Shown here piece by piece: positions 7,740 to 18,736 of a stretch of DNA of 64,000 nt. Origin of the DNA: Paenibacillus tengchongensis (lineage in GTDB: Bacteria; Bacillota; Bacilli; Paenibacillales; Paenibacillaceae); contig NZ_WACP01000013.1 of the NCBI RefSeq assembly GCF_008973665.1, positions 1 through 64,000 on the forward strand. The letters run 5' to 3'. The stretch's first letter is position 1. The number at the start of each line of letters is the position of its first letter. Made by a program: the position numbers and the translations under genes. A model generated the notes under the pieces. The model saw only the letters and a program-made list of their open reading frames with translations, was not told the origin of the DNA and ran no database searches.

Positions 7740-9158
7740 ATGAGCACGGAGAAGGGATGGCGGACAGCCGGGGCTGACGCGGAGAAGGTTGAAGCAGGCG
7801 CTGGCGGTACCGGGGAGAGAACGGCTGTAGCGGGGGGCGGCGAAGCGGGTAAAGGCGGAGTGAGAAAAACGGAGTCGGGTAAGGCTGAGGCGAGTGCTAG
7901 CGGAGCCCGGGAGCGTAAGACCGAAGCGAGTGCTGGCGGAGCCGGGGAGCGTAAGGCCGATGCGGGCAGGGCTGAAGCAGGCGGCGGCGCGGCGGTGAAG
8001 ACGCTGGCGCCCGGCGCGACGGTCGGCGTGCTCGGCGGCGGCCAGCTCGGCCGGATGCTGGCGCTTGCCGGCAGCGCCATGGGCTACCGCTTCGTGGCGC
8101 TCGATCCGGCGCCGGATGCGCCGTGCGGGCAGGTGTCGCCGCAGATCACCGCGGCGTACAGCGATCTTGCGGCGGCGCGCGAGCTGGCGCGCCGCTCCGA
8201 TGTCATCACGTACGAGTTCGAGAACGTCGACGCGGGCGTAGCCGCGCTGCTGACGGAGGAAGCGTACGTGCCGCAGGGCAGCCGGCTGCTGTATACGACG
8301 CAGCACCGGCTGCGCGAGAAGGCCGCCATCGAGGCGGCAGGCGTGCCGGTTGCCCCGTACCGCAAGGTCGGCAGCCTGGACGAGCTTGCGGCCGCGGCTG
8401 CCGAGCTGGGCCTGCCCTGTGTGCTGAAGACGGCCACAGGGGGGTACGACGGCAAGGGACAAGCCGTCATCCGGGAGCCGGAAGCGCTGGAAGCCGCGTT
8501 CCGGCAGGTGGCGCCGGGCGCCGCGCAGGGTGGGGTGCCCGAGCTGGTGCTGGAGAAGTTCGTCAGCTTCCGCTGCGAAATCTCCGTGGTTGCCGCGCGC
8601 AGCGCCTCCGGCGAAGTGAAGAGCTTCCCGCCGGCGGAGAATATCCATGTGAACAATATTCTTCACTTGTCGATCGTACCGGCACGGGTGCCGGAGGAGA
8701 TTCAGCGCCGGGCCTGCGAGCTGGCCGAGCGCCTGGTCGCTGGACTGGATGCAGTAGGACTGCTGGCGGTAGAGATGTTCGTGACTGAGGACGGCGAATT
8801 ATTCGTCAACGAGCTGGCGCCGCGTCCGCATAACTCCGGCCATTACACGATGGACGCCTGTGCAACGTCGCAGTTCGAGCAGCATGTCCGCGCAGTCTGC
8901 AATCTGCCGCTGGGTGAGACCACGCTGCTCACGCCTGTGGTGATGGTGAATGTATTGGGCCAGCACCTGGAGGGCGCCGTAGAGCGCACCGTACGGGCGG
9001 ATGAAATAGCACAGCAACTGGGTGTGATTCCTAAGCTTCATATATACGGCAAGACTGAGAGCAAGACCGGCCGCAAGATGGGCCATATTAATCTGCTCTG
9101 CCGGGACACCGCTGACGCGCTGGCCTGGGTGGAGCAAACTAACCTTTGGAGGAACTAG
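7740..9158 (+). CDS. purK: N5-carboxyaminoimidazole ribonucleotide synthase with N-terminal extension
   Basis: This ATP-grasp enzyme makes N5-CAIR from AIR, bicarbonate and ATP. The core begins TLAPGATVGVLGGGQLGRML and shows KTATGGYDGKGQAV, VLEKFVSFRCEISVV and NELAPRPHNSGHYT, all typical of PurK. Oddity: about 85-93 residues before the core are Gly/Ala/Glu/Lys-rich with 12-residue repeats (ASASGARERKTE, ASAGGAGERKAD) and resemble nothing in the family. Three in-frame starts are possible: ATG 7716 (ATGA overlap with purE, no ribosome-binding site), ATG 7740 (CAGGGGGA 11 bases upstream, chosen) and GTG 7995. The last gives 387 aa, close to the usual 380, and would make the extension untranslated. 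Confidence 0.93.
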   Translation: MSTEKGWRTAGADAEKVEAGAGGTGERTAVAGGGEAGKGGVRKTESGKAEASASGARERKTEASAGGAGERKADAGRAEAGGGAAVKTLAPGATVGVLGGGQLGRMLALAGSAMGYRFVALDPAPDAPCGQVSPQITAAYSDLAAARELARRSDVITYEFENVDAGVAALLTEEAYVPQGSRLLYTTQHRLREKAAIEAAGVPVAPYRKVGSLDELAAAAAELGLPCVLKTATGGYDGKGQAVIREPEALEAAFRQVAPGAAQGGVPELVLEKFVSFRCEISVVAARSASGEVKSFPPAENIHVNNILHLSIVPARVPEEIQRRACELAERLVAGLDAVGLLAVEMFVTEDGELFVNELAPRPHNSGHYTMDACATSQFEQHVRAVCNLPLGETTLLTPVVMVNVLGQHLEGAVERTVRADEIAQQLGVIPKLHIYGKTESKTGRKMGHINLLCRDTADALAWVEQTNLWRN

Positions 9159-9164
9159 ACCGAT

Positions 9165-10460
9165 ATGATCGAACGTTACAGCAGACCCGAGATGCGGGCC
9201 ATTTGGACCGAAGAGAATAAATTCAACGCCTGGCTGGAAGTCGAGCTGTGCGCCTGCGAGGCGTGGGCCGAGCTGGGAGTGATCCCGCAGGAGGATGTCG
9301 TGAAGCTGCGCGAGAATGCGAAATTCGACATTGACCGGATCAGTGAGATTGAGCTGGAGACCCGCCACGATGTCATCGCCTTTACCCGTGCGGTATCCGA
9401 GAGCCTTGGTGCAGAGCGCAAATGGGTGCACTACGGCCTGACTTCCACTGACGTGGTGGATACGGCGCTCGGCTACCTGCTGCGCCAGGCCAATGAGATT
9501 CTAGAGAAGGACATCATCAACTTCATTGAGATTCTGAAGGACAAAGCGGTAGCCTACAAGGATACCCCGATGATGGGCCGTACCCATGGCGTGCACGCGG
9601 AGCCGACTACCTTCGGCCTAAAGATGGCCCTCTGGTACGAGGAGATGAAACGCAACCTGGAGCGCTTCCGCCATGCCGCAAACGGCGTCCAGTTCGGCAA
9701 AATCTCCGGTGCAGTCGGCACCTACGCCAACATCGATCCGTTCGTGGAGGAATTCGTCTGCCGCAAGCTGGGCACCAGCCCGGCGCCGATCTCGACGCAG
9801 ACGCTGCAGCGTGACCGTCACGCTGAATATATGGCGACATTGGCGCTGATCGCCACCTCGCTCGACAAGTTTGCGACCGAAATCCGTGCACTGCAGAAGA
9901 GTGAAGTGCGCGAGGTTGAGGAAGCTTTTGCCAAAGGTCAGAAGGGCTCCTCCGCCATGCCGCATAAACGCAACCCGATCGGCTGCGAGAACATTTCCGG
10001 CCTGTCGCGCGTCATCCGCGGGCATATGGTAACCGCCTATGAGGACGTGGCGCTGTGGCATGAACGCGACATCTCGCACTCCTCGGTGGAACGGATTATC
10101 CTGCCGGATGCGACGATGCTGCTGAACTACATGCTGAACCGCTTCGGCAACATTGTGAAGAACCTGACCGTCTTCCCGGAAAATATGAAACGCAACATGA
10201 ACCGTACCTACGGTGTACCGTTCTCCGGCCGTCTGCTGACCAAGCTGATCGACAAGGGCTTCAGCCGCGAGCAGGCCTACGATACCGTGCAGCCGCGCGC
10301 TATGCAGGCATGGGAGCAGCAGACCCAGTTCCGCGACATTGTGGAAGCTACACCGGAAATAACGGCGGTGCTGAGTCCGGAAGAGATTGAGGATGCGTTT
10401 AATCCATCGTGGCATCTGAAGCATGTCGATACGATTTTCCGCAAGCTGGGCCTGATTTGA
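9165..10460 (+). CDS. purB: Adenylosuccinate lyase
   Basis: A 431-aa enzyme of the fumarase/aspartase superfamily. It acts twice in purine synthesis: SAICAR to AICAR, and adenylosuccinate to AMP, each releasing fumarate. The superfamily signature GSSAMPHKRNP is present with the catalytic Ser on the flexible loop. TSTDVVDTALGYLL and GRTHGVHAEPTTFG carry the substrate-binding residues and the His. GGAGGAA lies ten bases before the ATG, and the gene begins six bases after purK. Length and order match Bacillus purB. Confidence 0.97.
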   Translation: MIERYSRPEMRAIWTEENKFNAWLEVELCACEAWAELGVIPQEDVVKLRENAKFDIDRISEIELETRHDVIAFTRAVSESLGAERKWVHYGLTSTDVVDTALGYLLRQANEILEKDIINFIEILKDKAVAYKDTPMMGRTHGVHAEPTTFGLKMALWYEEMKRNLERFRHAANGVQFGKISGAVGTYANIDPFVEEFVCRKLGTSPAPISTQTLQRDRHAEYMATLALIATSLDKFATEIRALQKSEVREVEEAFAKGQKGSSAMPHKRNPIGCENISGLSRVIRGHMVTAYEDVALWHERDISHSSVERIILPDATMLLNYMLNRFGNIVKNLTVFPENMKRNMNRTYGVPFSGRLLTKLIDKGFSREQAYDTVQPRAMQAWEQQTQFRDIVEATPEITAVLSPEEIEDAFNPSWHLKHVDTIFRKLGLI

Positions 10461-10497
10461 AGTTAGGGCAATTATTTGTTCAAGGGAGGAAATTTCC

Positions 10498-11388
10498 ATG
10501 ACTCACCCTGCCGTATCCACGGCTGTGGATCTCGTTGATGCACCGCTGCTCTACAAAGGAAAAGTCCGCGAGCTGTACGATCTGGGCGAACATACGCTGA
10601 TTGTTGTGACCGACCGCATCTCGGCGTTCGACTATGTGCTTGATCCGGCCGTGCCGGAGAAGGGCAATGTGCTGAACCGGCTCAGCGCCTTCTGGTTCGG
10701 CAAGACCCGGCATCTGATGGAGAACCATGTCGTGCACATCGATGTGGATCATCTTGGCGGCATCGCCCGCGACAAGGAAGCGCTGAAGAATCGCATGATG
10801 GTCGTCCGCAAAGCAGAGCGCATCGATATCGAATGCGTGGTGCGCGGCTGCATTACCGGCGGCGGCTGGCGGCAGTACGAGCAGACCGGCGAGGTTAACG
10901 GCATCAAGCTGCCCGAAGGCCTGCGCAAGAATGCGGTGCTGGCGCAGCCGATCTTCACGCCGGCGGCCAAGAACGATGTCGGGCACGACGAGGACATTCC
11001 TTTTGAGCGGATGCAGGAGCTGATCGGCGCCGAACTTGCGCTGGAGCTGAAGGAAAAGAGCCTGCAGCTGTTCGCTTTTGCCAGAGAATACTGTGAAGAG
11101 CGCGGCATCATCCTGGCGGACTGCAAATTCGAGTTCGGGCTGCTGAATGGCAAGGTGATTCTGATTGACGAGATTTTTACTCCCGATGCGTCCCGGTTCT
11201 GGGCCAAAGAGAACTATGCCCTGGACATTGAGATCGACAGCATGGACAAGGAGCCGGTCCGGACGTACCTGTCCGCCTCCTCCTGGGACAAGAACAGCAC
11301 CCCGGACCCGCTGCCGGCAGAGGTCGTGGAAGAAACCACCCGCCGTTATCTCGATATTTATCACCGTCTGACGGGGAACCAGCTGTAG
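10498..11388 (+). CDS. purC: Phosphoribosylaminoimidazole-succinocarboxamide (SAICAR) synthase
   Basis: PurC joins CAIR and aspartate with ATP to make SAICAR. Family hallmarks are LLYKGKVRELYDLGEHT at the N-terminus, VTDRISAFDYVL, and LIDEIFTPDASRFW near residue 225. At 296 aa it is the longer PurC form, like the yeast Ade1 type, rather than the roughly 240-aa Bacillus subtilis form. The extra length includes CITGGGWRQYEQTGEVNG and the C-terminal tail. GGGAGGAA eight bases before the ATG supports the start. A 270-base gap with a strong hairpin separates it from purS. Confidence 0.95.
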   Translation: MTHPAVSTAVDLVDAPLLYKGKVRELYDLGEHTLIVVTDRISAFDYVLDPAVPEKGNVLNRLSAFWFGKTRHLMENHVVHIDVDHLGGIARDKEALKNRMMVVRKAERIDIECVVRGCITGGGWRQYEQTGEVNGIKLPEGLRKNAVLAQPIFTPAAKNDVGHDEDIPFERMQELIGAELALELKEKSLQLFAFAREYCEERGIILADCKFEFGLLNGKVILIDEIFTPDASRFWAKENYALDIEIDSMDKEPVRTYLSASSWDKNSTPDPLPAEVVEETTRRYLDIYHRLTGNQL

Positions 11389-11443
11389 GTTAACTGCAGA
11401 ATGTGCAGCTATATTAGTCATGAATTCGGAAAATGAAACAATA

Positions 11444-11516
11444 GATGTATCCAGTACAACTATATTCGGCGTTTTATCCGAGGGGCTGCGTAATGGCCGA
11501 TTATAGTTGTAACATC
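11444..11516 (+). other. Long hairpin in the purC-purS gap
   Basis: ACAACTATA (11456-11464) pairs with TATAGTTGT (11502-11510). After one T-T mismatch, TCGGC (11466-11470) pairs with GCCGA (11496-11500). An outer GATGT/ACATC pair (11444-11448 with 11512-11516) extends the stem across an internal loop. There is no T run, so it is not a simple terminator. It may process or stabilise the operon transcript, or be a remnant of an inserted repeat. Confidence 0.5.
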
Positions 11517-11661
11517 TGCAATTATAATCAGATTTTGCCGGACAAACCGGAATTTAGCTGCACGGAATACAGTTATCATCATGTTCAGAATAACGGGGCC
11601 ACCGCTAAAAACAGGATTGGACAGGATAGCCCGATTAAACTTTAGGAGGAACTATAAGCGT

Positions 11662-11907
11662 ATGTTAAAAGCGACAGTCTATGTCACCATCAAGAAGAGC
11701 GTGCTCGATCCCCAAGGTGTAGCCGTACAGGGAGCGCTGCATTCCGTCGGATTCCAGGAAGTGGAGTCGCTGCGCATCGGTAAATATATGGAGCTGACGC
11801 TCGATACGGACAACCGGGCCGAAGCCGAAGGCCGCCTGAAGGATATGTGCGAGAAGCTGCTGGCCAACACGGTGATCGAAGATTACCGTTATGAATTGGA
11901 GGACTGA
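11662..11907 (+). CDS. purS: FGAM synthase subunit PurS
   Basis: An 81-aa small subunit of the three-part phosphoribosylformylglycinamidine synthase (PurS, PurQ, PurL) found in Gram-positives. It bridges PurQ and PurL for ammonia transfer. LKATVYVTIKKSVLDPQGVA at the N-terminus and the VESLRIGKYMEL strand are typical. The start ATG at 11662 is set by TAGGAGGAA 11 bases upstream; the longer open frame from 11581 is not supported. It is followed by purQ after five bases. Confidence 0.95.
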   Translation: MLKATVYVTIKKSVLDPQGVAVQGALHSVGFQEVESLRIGKYMELTLDTDNRAEAEGRLKDMCEKLLANTVIEDYRYELED

Positions 11908-11912
11908 ACCTC

Positions 11913-12579
11913 ATGAAATTTGCTGTTCTTGTCTTTCCGGGCTCCAATTGTGACATTGACTGCTACAAAGCGGTGGAAGACAGCCTGGGCGAACCGGTGG
12001 ATTATGTCTGGCATACGGCGACGGACCTCTCGGCCTATGACTGCATCCTCGTTCCGGGCGGCTTCTCTTATGGTGACTATCTGCGCTGCGGCGCGATTTC
12101 CCGCTTCGCTCCGGTAATGGCTGAAGTGGCCAAAGCGGCGGAGCAGGGCAAATTCGTGCTCGGGATCTGCAACGGGTTCCAGATTCTGACCGAAGCGGGC
12201 CTCCTGCCGGGAGCGCTGCGCCGCAACATGTCGATGAAGTTCCGCTGCCATGATACGGTGCTTAAAGTCGTTAATAACACAACCCCGTTTACCATTGACT
12301 ATGCAAAAGATGAGGAGATCGTTATCCCGATCGCCCACGGGGAAGGCAACTACTATTGCGATGAAGAGACGCTGGCATCGCTTCAGGCGAATAATCAGGT
12401 TGTCTTCCAATATTCGGACAACCCGAACGGCTCGGTCGCCGATATCGCCGGCATCTGCAACCAGGCGGGCAATGTTGTCGGCATGATGCCGCATCCGGAG
12501 CGCGCAGTAAGCAGCCTGCTCGGCTCGGAAGACGGCAAACGGATGTTCACATCCATTCTCAAGACATGGAGGGATCGTT

Positions 12580-12602
<23 letters not shown>
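11913..12602 (+). CDS. purQ: FGAM synthase subunit PurQ (glutaminase)
   Basis: This 229-aa class I glutamine amidotransferase releases ammonia from glutamine for FGAM synthesis. The nucleophile is C86 in VLGICNGFQIL, and the His-Glu pair is in MMPHPERAV near the C-terminus. FPGSNCDID is the conserved N-terminal motif. The ribosome-binding site GGAGGA lies within the end of purS, so the two genes are coupled. Its last 23 bases overlap purL in another frame. Confidence 0.97.
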
Positions 12603-14816
<2,214 letters not shown>

Positions 14817-14832
<16 letters not shown>

Positions 14833-16313
14833 AGACCGGGAACAAGCAGGCAGCCCCTATCCTGTGGACCGGCGATTATTATAACGAAGGAACGGTTTCG
14901 GGAGATATTTTTGACACATTGAAAGAAGAATGCGGCGTCTTCGGAGTCTTCGGACACCCGGAGGCGGCCTCCATGTCCTACTACGGGCTGCACGCCCTGC
15001 AGCACCGGGGGGAAGAAAGCGCGGGCATCTGCGTAGCAGATGGGCGCAGCTTCAATTATCACCGCGGCATGGGTCTTGTCAAGGAAGTCTTCGACAAGGA
15101 CAAAATCGCTTCGCTGATCGGGAACATGTCCATTGGACATGTACGTTATTCGACCAGCGGCGACAGCCGGCTGACCAATGCCCAGCCGCTCGTCTTCAAA
15201 TACCGCGACGGCGATCTGGCCATTGCCACGAACGGCAATATCGTCAATGAGCCGCTGATCCGCAAGCGGCTGGAACGCAGCGGCTCGATCTTCCAGACGA
15301 CGAGCGACACCGAGGTGCTGGCGCATCTGATTGCGCGTTCGCCGAAGGATTTCGTCGAAGCGGCCAAGGAGGCGCTGACCGAGCTGGTCGGCGGCTTTGC
15401 CTTCCTGCTGATGACCAATGACAAGCTGCTGGTCGCTTCCGACCCGAACGGCCTGCGTCCGCTGGTCATGGGCCGGATCGGCGAAGCCTATGTCTTCGCT
15501 TCGGAGTCCTGCGCGCTGGAAGTCATCGGCGCGACCCTGGTCCGCGATATCGAGCCGGGGGAGCTGCTGGTGCTGGACGAGCACGGACTGACCGAGGACC
15601 GCTTCGCGGAGCCGCAGCGCAAGGCGCTGTGCGCGATGGAGTATATCTATTTCGCCCGGCCGGACAGCGATCTGAACGGCTCGAACCTGCACGCCGCCCG
15701 CAAACGGATGGGCAGCCGGATGGCGCTGGAAGCGTTCGTCGACGCCGATATCGTCACCGGCGTGCCGGATTCCAGTATCTCGGCGGCTATCGGCTATGCC
15801 GAGCAGACAGGCATCCCCTATGAGCTCGGGCTGATCAAGAACAAATACACCGGCCGGACCTTCATCCAGCCGAGCCAGGAGCTGCGCGAGCAGGGCGTCA
15901 AGATGAAGCTCAGCGCCGTGCGCCGCGTCGTCGAAGGCCAGCGCGTCGTGATGATTGACGACTCCATCGTGCGCGGCACCACTTCGCGCCGGATCGTCAA
16001 TCTGCTGCGCGAAGCCGGCGCCCTTGAAGTGCATGTGCGGATTACCTCACCGCCATTCAAGAACCCGTGCTTCTACGGGATTGATACCCCGGACCGCCGC
16101 GACCTGATCGCCTCTTATAAGACGATCGAAGAGATCTGCGGGGAGATCAATGCCGATTCGCTGGCGTTTCTCTCACCGGAAGGATTAATCCAGTCCGTCG
16201 GCGGACTTAACGGCGGCGACTACAAAGGCGGGCTCTGCCTCTCCTGCTTCGACAATGACTACCCGACGCAGGTGGATTTCGGCGGGGAAGAGAAAGACGG
16301 ATGTTCGTGCTAG
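14817..16313 (+). CDS. purF: Amidophosphoribosyltransferase
   Basis: PurF catalyses the first committed step, PRPP plus glutamine to phosphoribosylamine. The mature N-terminus is the catalytic cysteine C39 in EECGVFGVFGHPEA; the 38 residues before it are a propeptide longer than the 11 residues of the Bacillus subtilis enzyme. The PRPP loop VMIDDSIVRGTTS is present. Cysteines in CAMEYIYF, NPCFYGID and LCLSCFDND fit the four ligands of the iron-sulfur cluster of Gram-positive PurF. Start: the ATG at 14817 has GGGAGGATG upstream within purL; the frame upstream at 14799 lacks support. The product ends in CSC. Confidence 0.96.
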
Positions 16314-16315
16314 AG

Positions 16316-16380
16316 TGGGGAACCCCCTAAGTCCCCCTTAAAAAGGGGGATTCCGGAGGGCTCCGCCCCGGTCCCGGTCC
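16316..16380. repeat. Palindromic C/G-run repeat between purF and purM
   Basis: Directly after the purF stop, TCCCCCTTA and AAAAGGGGGA form a perfect stem, followed by a second small stem (CCGGAGGGCTCCG) and a C-rich tail. The look is that of a dispersed intergenic palindromic element. There is no T run, so it is not a normal terminator, although it lies within an operon. Confidence 0.5.
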
Positions 16381-16429
16381 TGCTTCCCTGAATAAACACA
16401 ATCAAACTAATCAAATGAGGTGGCCCATC

Positions 16430-17470
16430 GTGTCTGAGGCTTACAAGAATGCCGGAGTGGATATTGCGGCCGGCAATGAAGCGGTAGAACGCATGAAGAA
16501 GCATGTGAAACGCACTTACCGTCCGGAAGTGATGACGGAACTGGGCGGATTCGGCGCACTGTTCGGCCTGAACAAAGATAAGTATGAAGAGCCGGTGCTG
16601 GTATCGGGCACCGACGGCGTGGGTACGAAGCTGAAGCTCGCTTTCGCTGCGGACCGCCATGACACGATCGGCATCGATGCCGTCGCCATGTGCGTGAACG
16701 ATATTGTCGTGCAGGGCGCCGAGCCGCTGTTCTTCCTCGATTACCTGGCCTGCGACAAGGTCGTGCCGGAGAAGATTGAGGCCATTGTGGCCGGGATTGC
16801 TGAGGGCTGCCACCAGGCGGGCTGCGCGCTGATCGGCGGCGAGACTGCCGAGATGCCGGGCATGTACGCCGAAGGCGAGTATGATATTGCCGGCTTCACC
16901 GTGGGCGTGGCCGATAAGGCCAAGCTGGTTACGGGCGCCAATATCGCCGCCGGCGATGCCGTCATCGGGCTGGCCTCCAGCGGGGTGCACAGCAACGGCT
17001 TCTCGCTGGTGCGCAAGCTGCTGCTGGAAGAGGGCGGCTACAGTCTCGATGAGGTGCTGCCGGAGCTCGGCGCACCGCTTGCGGATGTGCTGCTGGCCCC
17101 GACCAAAATCTATGTCAAACCGCTGCTGGCGCTGCTGGAGCAGCTGCCGGTGAAGGGAATGGCTCATATTACCGGCGGCGGATTTATCGAGAACATTCCG
17201 CGTGTCCTGCCGGATGACGTTAATGTTGAAATCAACTACGGCTCGTGGCCGGTTCTGCCGGTCTTTGATTTGCTGCAGCGCCAGGGCAAGGTGTCCAACC
17301 GCGATATGTTCACCACCTTCAACATGGGCATCGGGCTGGTGCTGGTGGTAGCCGCCGCCGACAGCGAACGGGCGCTGGAGCTGCTGAAGGCTAGCGGTGA
17401 AGAAGTTTATCTCATCGGTGCTGTAACGGAAGGAGAGCGCAAGGTAACCTTCACGGGAGCCGAAGTGTGA
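16430..17470 (+). CDS. purM: Phosphoribosylformylglycinamidine cyclo-ligase (AIR synthetase)
   Basis: PurM closes the imidazole ring of FGAM with ATP to give AIR. GTG 16430 is chosen because TGAGGTGG lies just upstream and the resulting 346 aa is the standard length; the ATG at 16415 overlaps that ribosome-binding site. Motifs are VSGTDGVGTKLKLAF, DAVAMCVNDIVVQGAEPLFF, IGGETAEMPGMY and HITGGGFIENIPR. It is separated from purF by 116 bases containing a palindromic repeat and overlaps purN by one base. Confidence 0.96.
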   Translation: MSEAYKNAGVDIAAGNEAVERMKKHVKRTYRPEVMTELGGFGALFGLNKDKYEEPVLVSGTDGVGTKLKLAFAADRHDTIGIDAVAMCVNDIVVQGAEPLFFLDYLACDKVVPEKIEAIVAGIAEGCHQAGCALIGGETAEMPGMYAEGEYDIAGFTVGVADKAKLVTGANIAAGDAVIGLASSGVHSNGFSLVRKLLLEEGGYSLDEVLPELGAPLADVLLAPTKIYVKPLLALLEQLPVKGMAHITGGGFIENIPRVLPDDVNVEINYGSWPVLPVFDLLQRQGKVSNRDMFTTFNMGIGLVLVVAAADSERALELLKASGEEVYLIGAVTEGERKVTFTGAEV

Positions 17471-18093
17471 TGCGCAGTACACGGATCGCTGTATTTGCCT
17501 CCGGGCAGGGCAGCAATTTCAGCGCGCTTATAGAAGCGCAGCGGCAGGGGCGGCTCGGGCAGGGACGGATTGAGCTGCTGGTATCGGACCGTCCGGAAGC
17601 GCCGGTGGCACAGCGGGCGGAGGAGGCAGGCATCGCCCCTCTGCTGCTGCGGCCCAAGGATTTCGCCTCCCGTGAAGAGTATGAGGCCCGGATCGTCGCC
17701 GAGCTGCAGCGCCGGGAGATCGGATTGGTTGTGCTCGCCGGATATATGCGGCTGATTACCCCGGTGCTGCTCACGCCTTATACCGGAAGGATCATCAACG
17801 TGCATCCGTCGCTGCTTCCGGCTTTTGCCGGGAAGGACGCTATCGGCCAGGCGCTGGACTATGGTGTGAAGCTGACCGGGGTTACGGTGCATTTTGTCGA
17901 CGGAGGCATGGATACCGGGCCTGTAATTGCGCAGCGCGCGGTAGCGGTGGAGCCCGGGGACACGGCGGAATCGCTTGCTGCACGGATTCACCGGGTGGAG
18001 CATGAGCTGTACCCGGAGGTCGTGCGCGCTTTTGCCGAGGGAAGAGTAGAGTTGCAGGGGAGACAGGTACGTGTACGTGGAGCAGAGAATTGA
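17470..18093 (+). CDS. purN: Phosphoribosylglycinamide formyltransferase
   Basis: PurN transfers a formyl group from 10-formyltetrahydrofolate to GAR. FASGQGSNFSALI is the phosphate-binding loop. NVHPSLLPAFAGKDAIGQAL carries the catalytic Asn and His, and DGGMDTGPVIAQ the catalytic Asp. The product is 207 aa. The start is at TGATG, where ATG overlaps the purM stop by one base; a GTG at 17467 is an alternative adding one residue. A 643-base gap follows before purH. Confidence 0.95.
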   Translation: MRSTRIAVFASGQGSNFSALIEAQRQGRLGQGRIELLVSDRPEAPVAQRAEEAGIAPLLLRPKDFASREEYEARIVAELQRREIGLVVLAGYMRLITPVLLTPYTGRIINVHPSLLPAFAGKDAIGQALDYGVKLTGVTVHFVDGGMDTGPVIAQRAVAVEPGDTAESLAARIHRVEHELYPEVVRAFAEGRVELQGRQVRVRGAEN

Positions 18094-18736
18094 AGCAACT
18101 TCAGATAGACAAGCTCGAATTTAAGCGGACCAGTATCGGCTTTAATCGACATTTCCGGAAGTAAGCGGACAATTCCGATATTTCTCGGGAAATATTGCAC
18201 AAGCGGCGGGAGACTGTCGGAATACGGAAGAACTAGGTGGATTTTCGCCGCTTATTTTGAGCAAATTTGCAGGGTAATCAGATTTAGGTGGATTTTGCCA
18301 CACTAATTTGGATAGACTCAGGTCTTGCGCGCGAAATGTCAGATATTAGATGGCGATTATCCAACTAAGTGACATTGAGGGGCTATTTATCACCGAATTA
18401 GATGGCAGAAATCCAACTAGCGGCAGGCCCGTTGCAAGTGTTGTGATCCGGGCAGAAAGCTGCGGCAACGCGCTGAGAGCTTGCCGATCCGGGCCGAAAG
18501 CTAAGCCAACGCGCGCGAACTTACCGATCCGGCCAGGCCAATGGCAATGGCATAACGCTACTGCAACGCGTATCCTAAGTCCTTGGCGGCAACGGCGGCC
18601 AAAGCGGGGCGGGCTCTTACCGCGATACCTACCGCGTCACCTACCACAGTACCTGTCGCGGGCTGCCGCCAAACGGATTCATTGGCTTATCAACTTGAAC
18701 TACCAATCTTGCACCATCCGAGGGGGACTATTCAAA
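18094..18736. repeat. Repeat-filled gap between purN and purH
   Basis: No gene is supported here. Two kinds of repeats fill it. At 18130-18430, AAGCGGAC occurs twice. AGGTGGATTTTCGCC and AGGTGGATTTTGCC alternate with TTAGATGGCGATTATCCAACT and TTAGATGGCAGAAATCCAACT. At 18445-18530, GATCCGGGC-x-GAAAGCT repeats with a period of 41 then 40 bases (18445, 18486, 18526). An open frame runs through into purH but has no start signal and low-complexity sequence. Confidence 0.6.

Noticed and set aside
11445..11645. 66-codon frame in the purC-purS gap with CNICNY, a zinc-finger-like pair
   Set aside because: No ribosome-binding site, it overlaps the hairpin arms and has no continuity of a protein-like pattern.
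18350..18736. N-terminal 129-codon extension of purH
   Set aside because: It is made from intergenic repeats; GTG 18737 has a ribosome-binding site and gives the normal PurH length.
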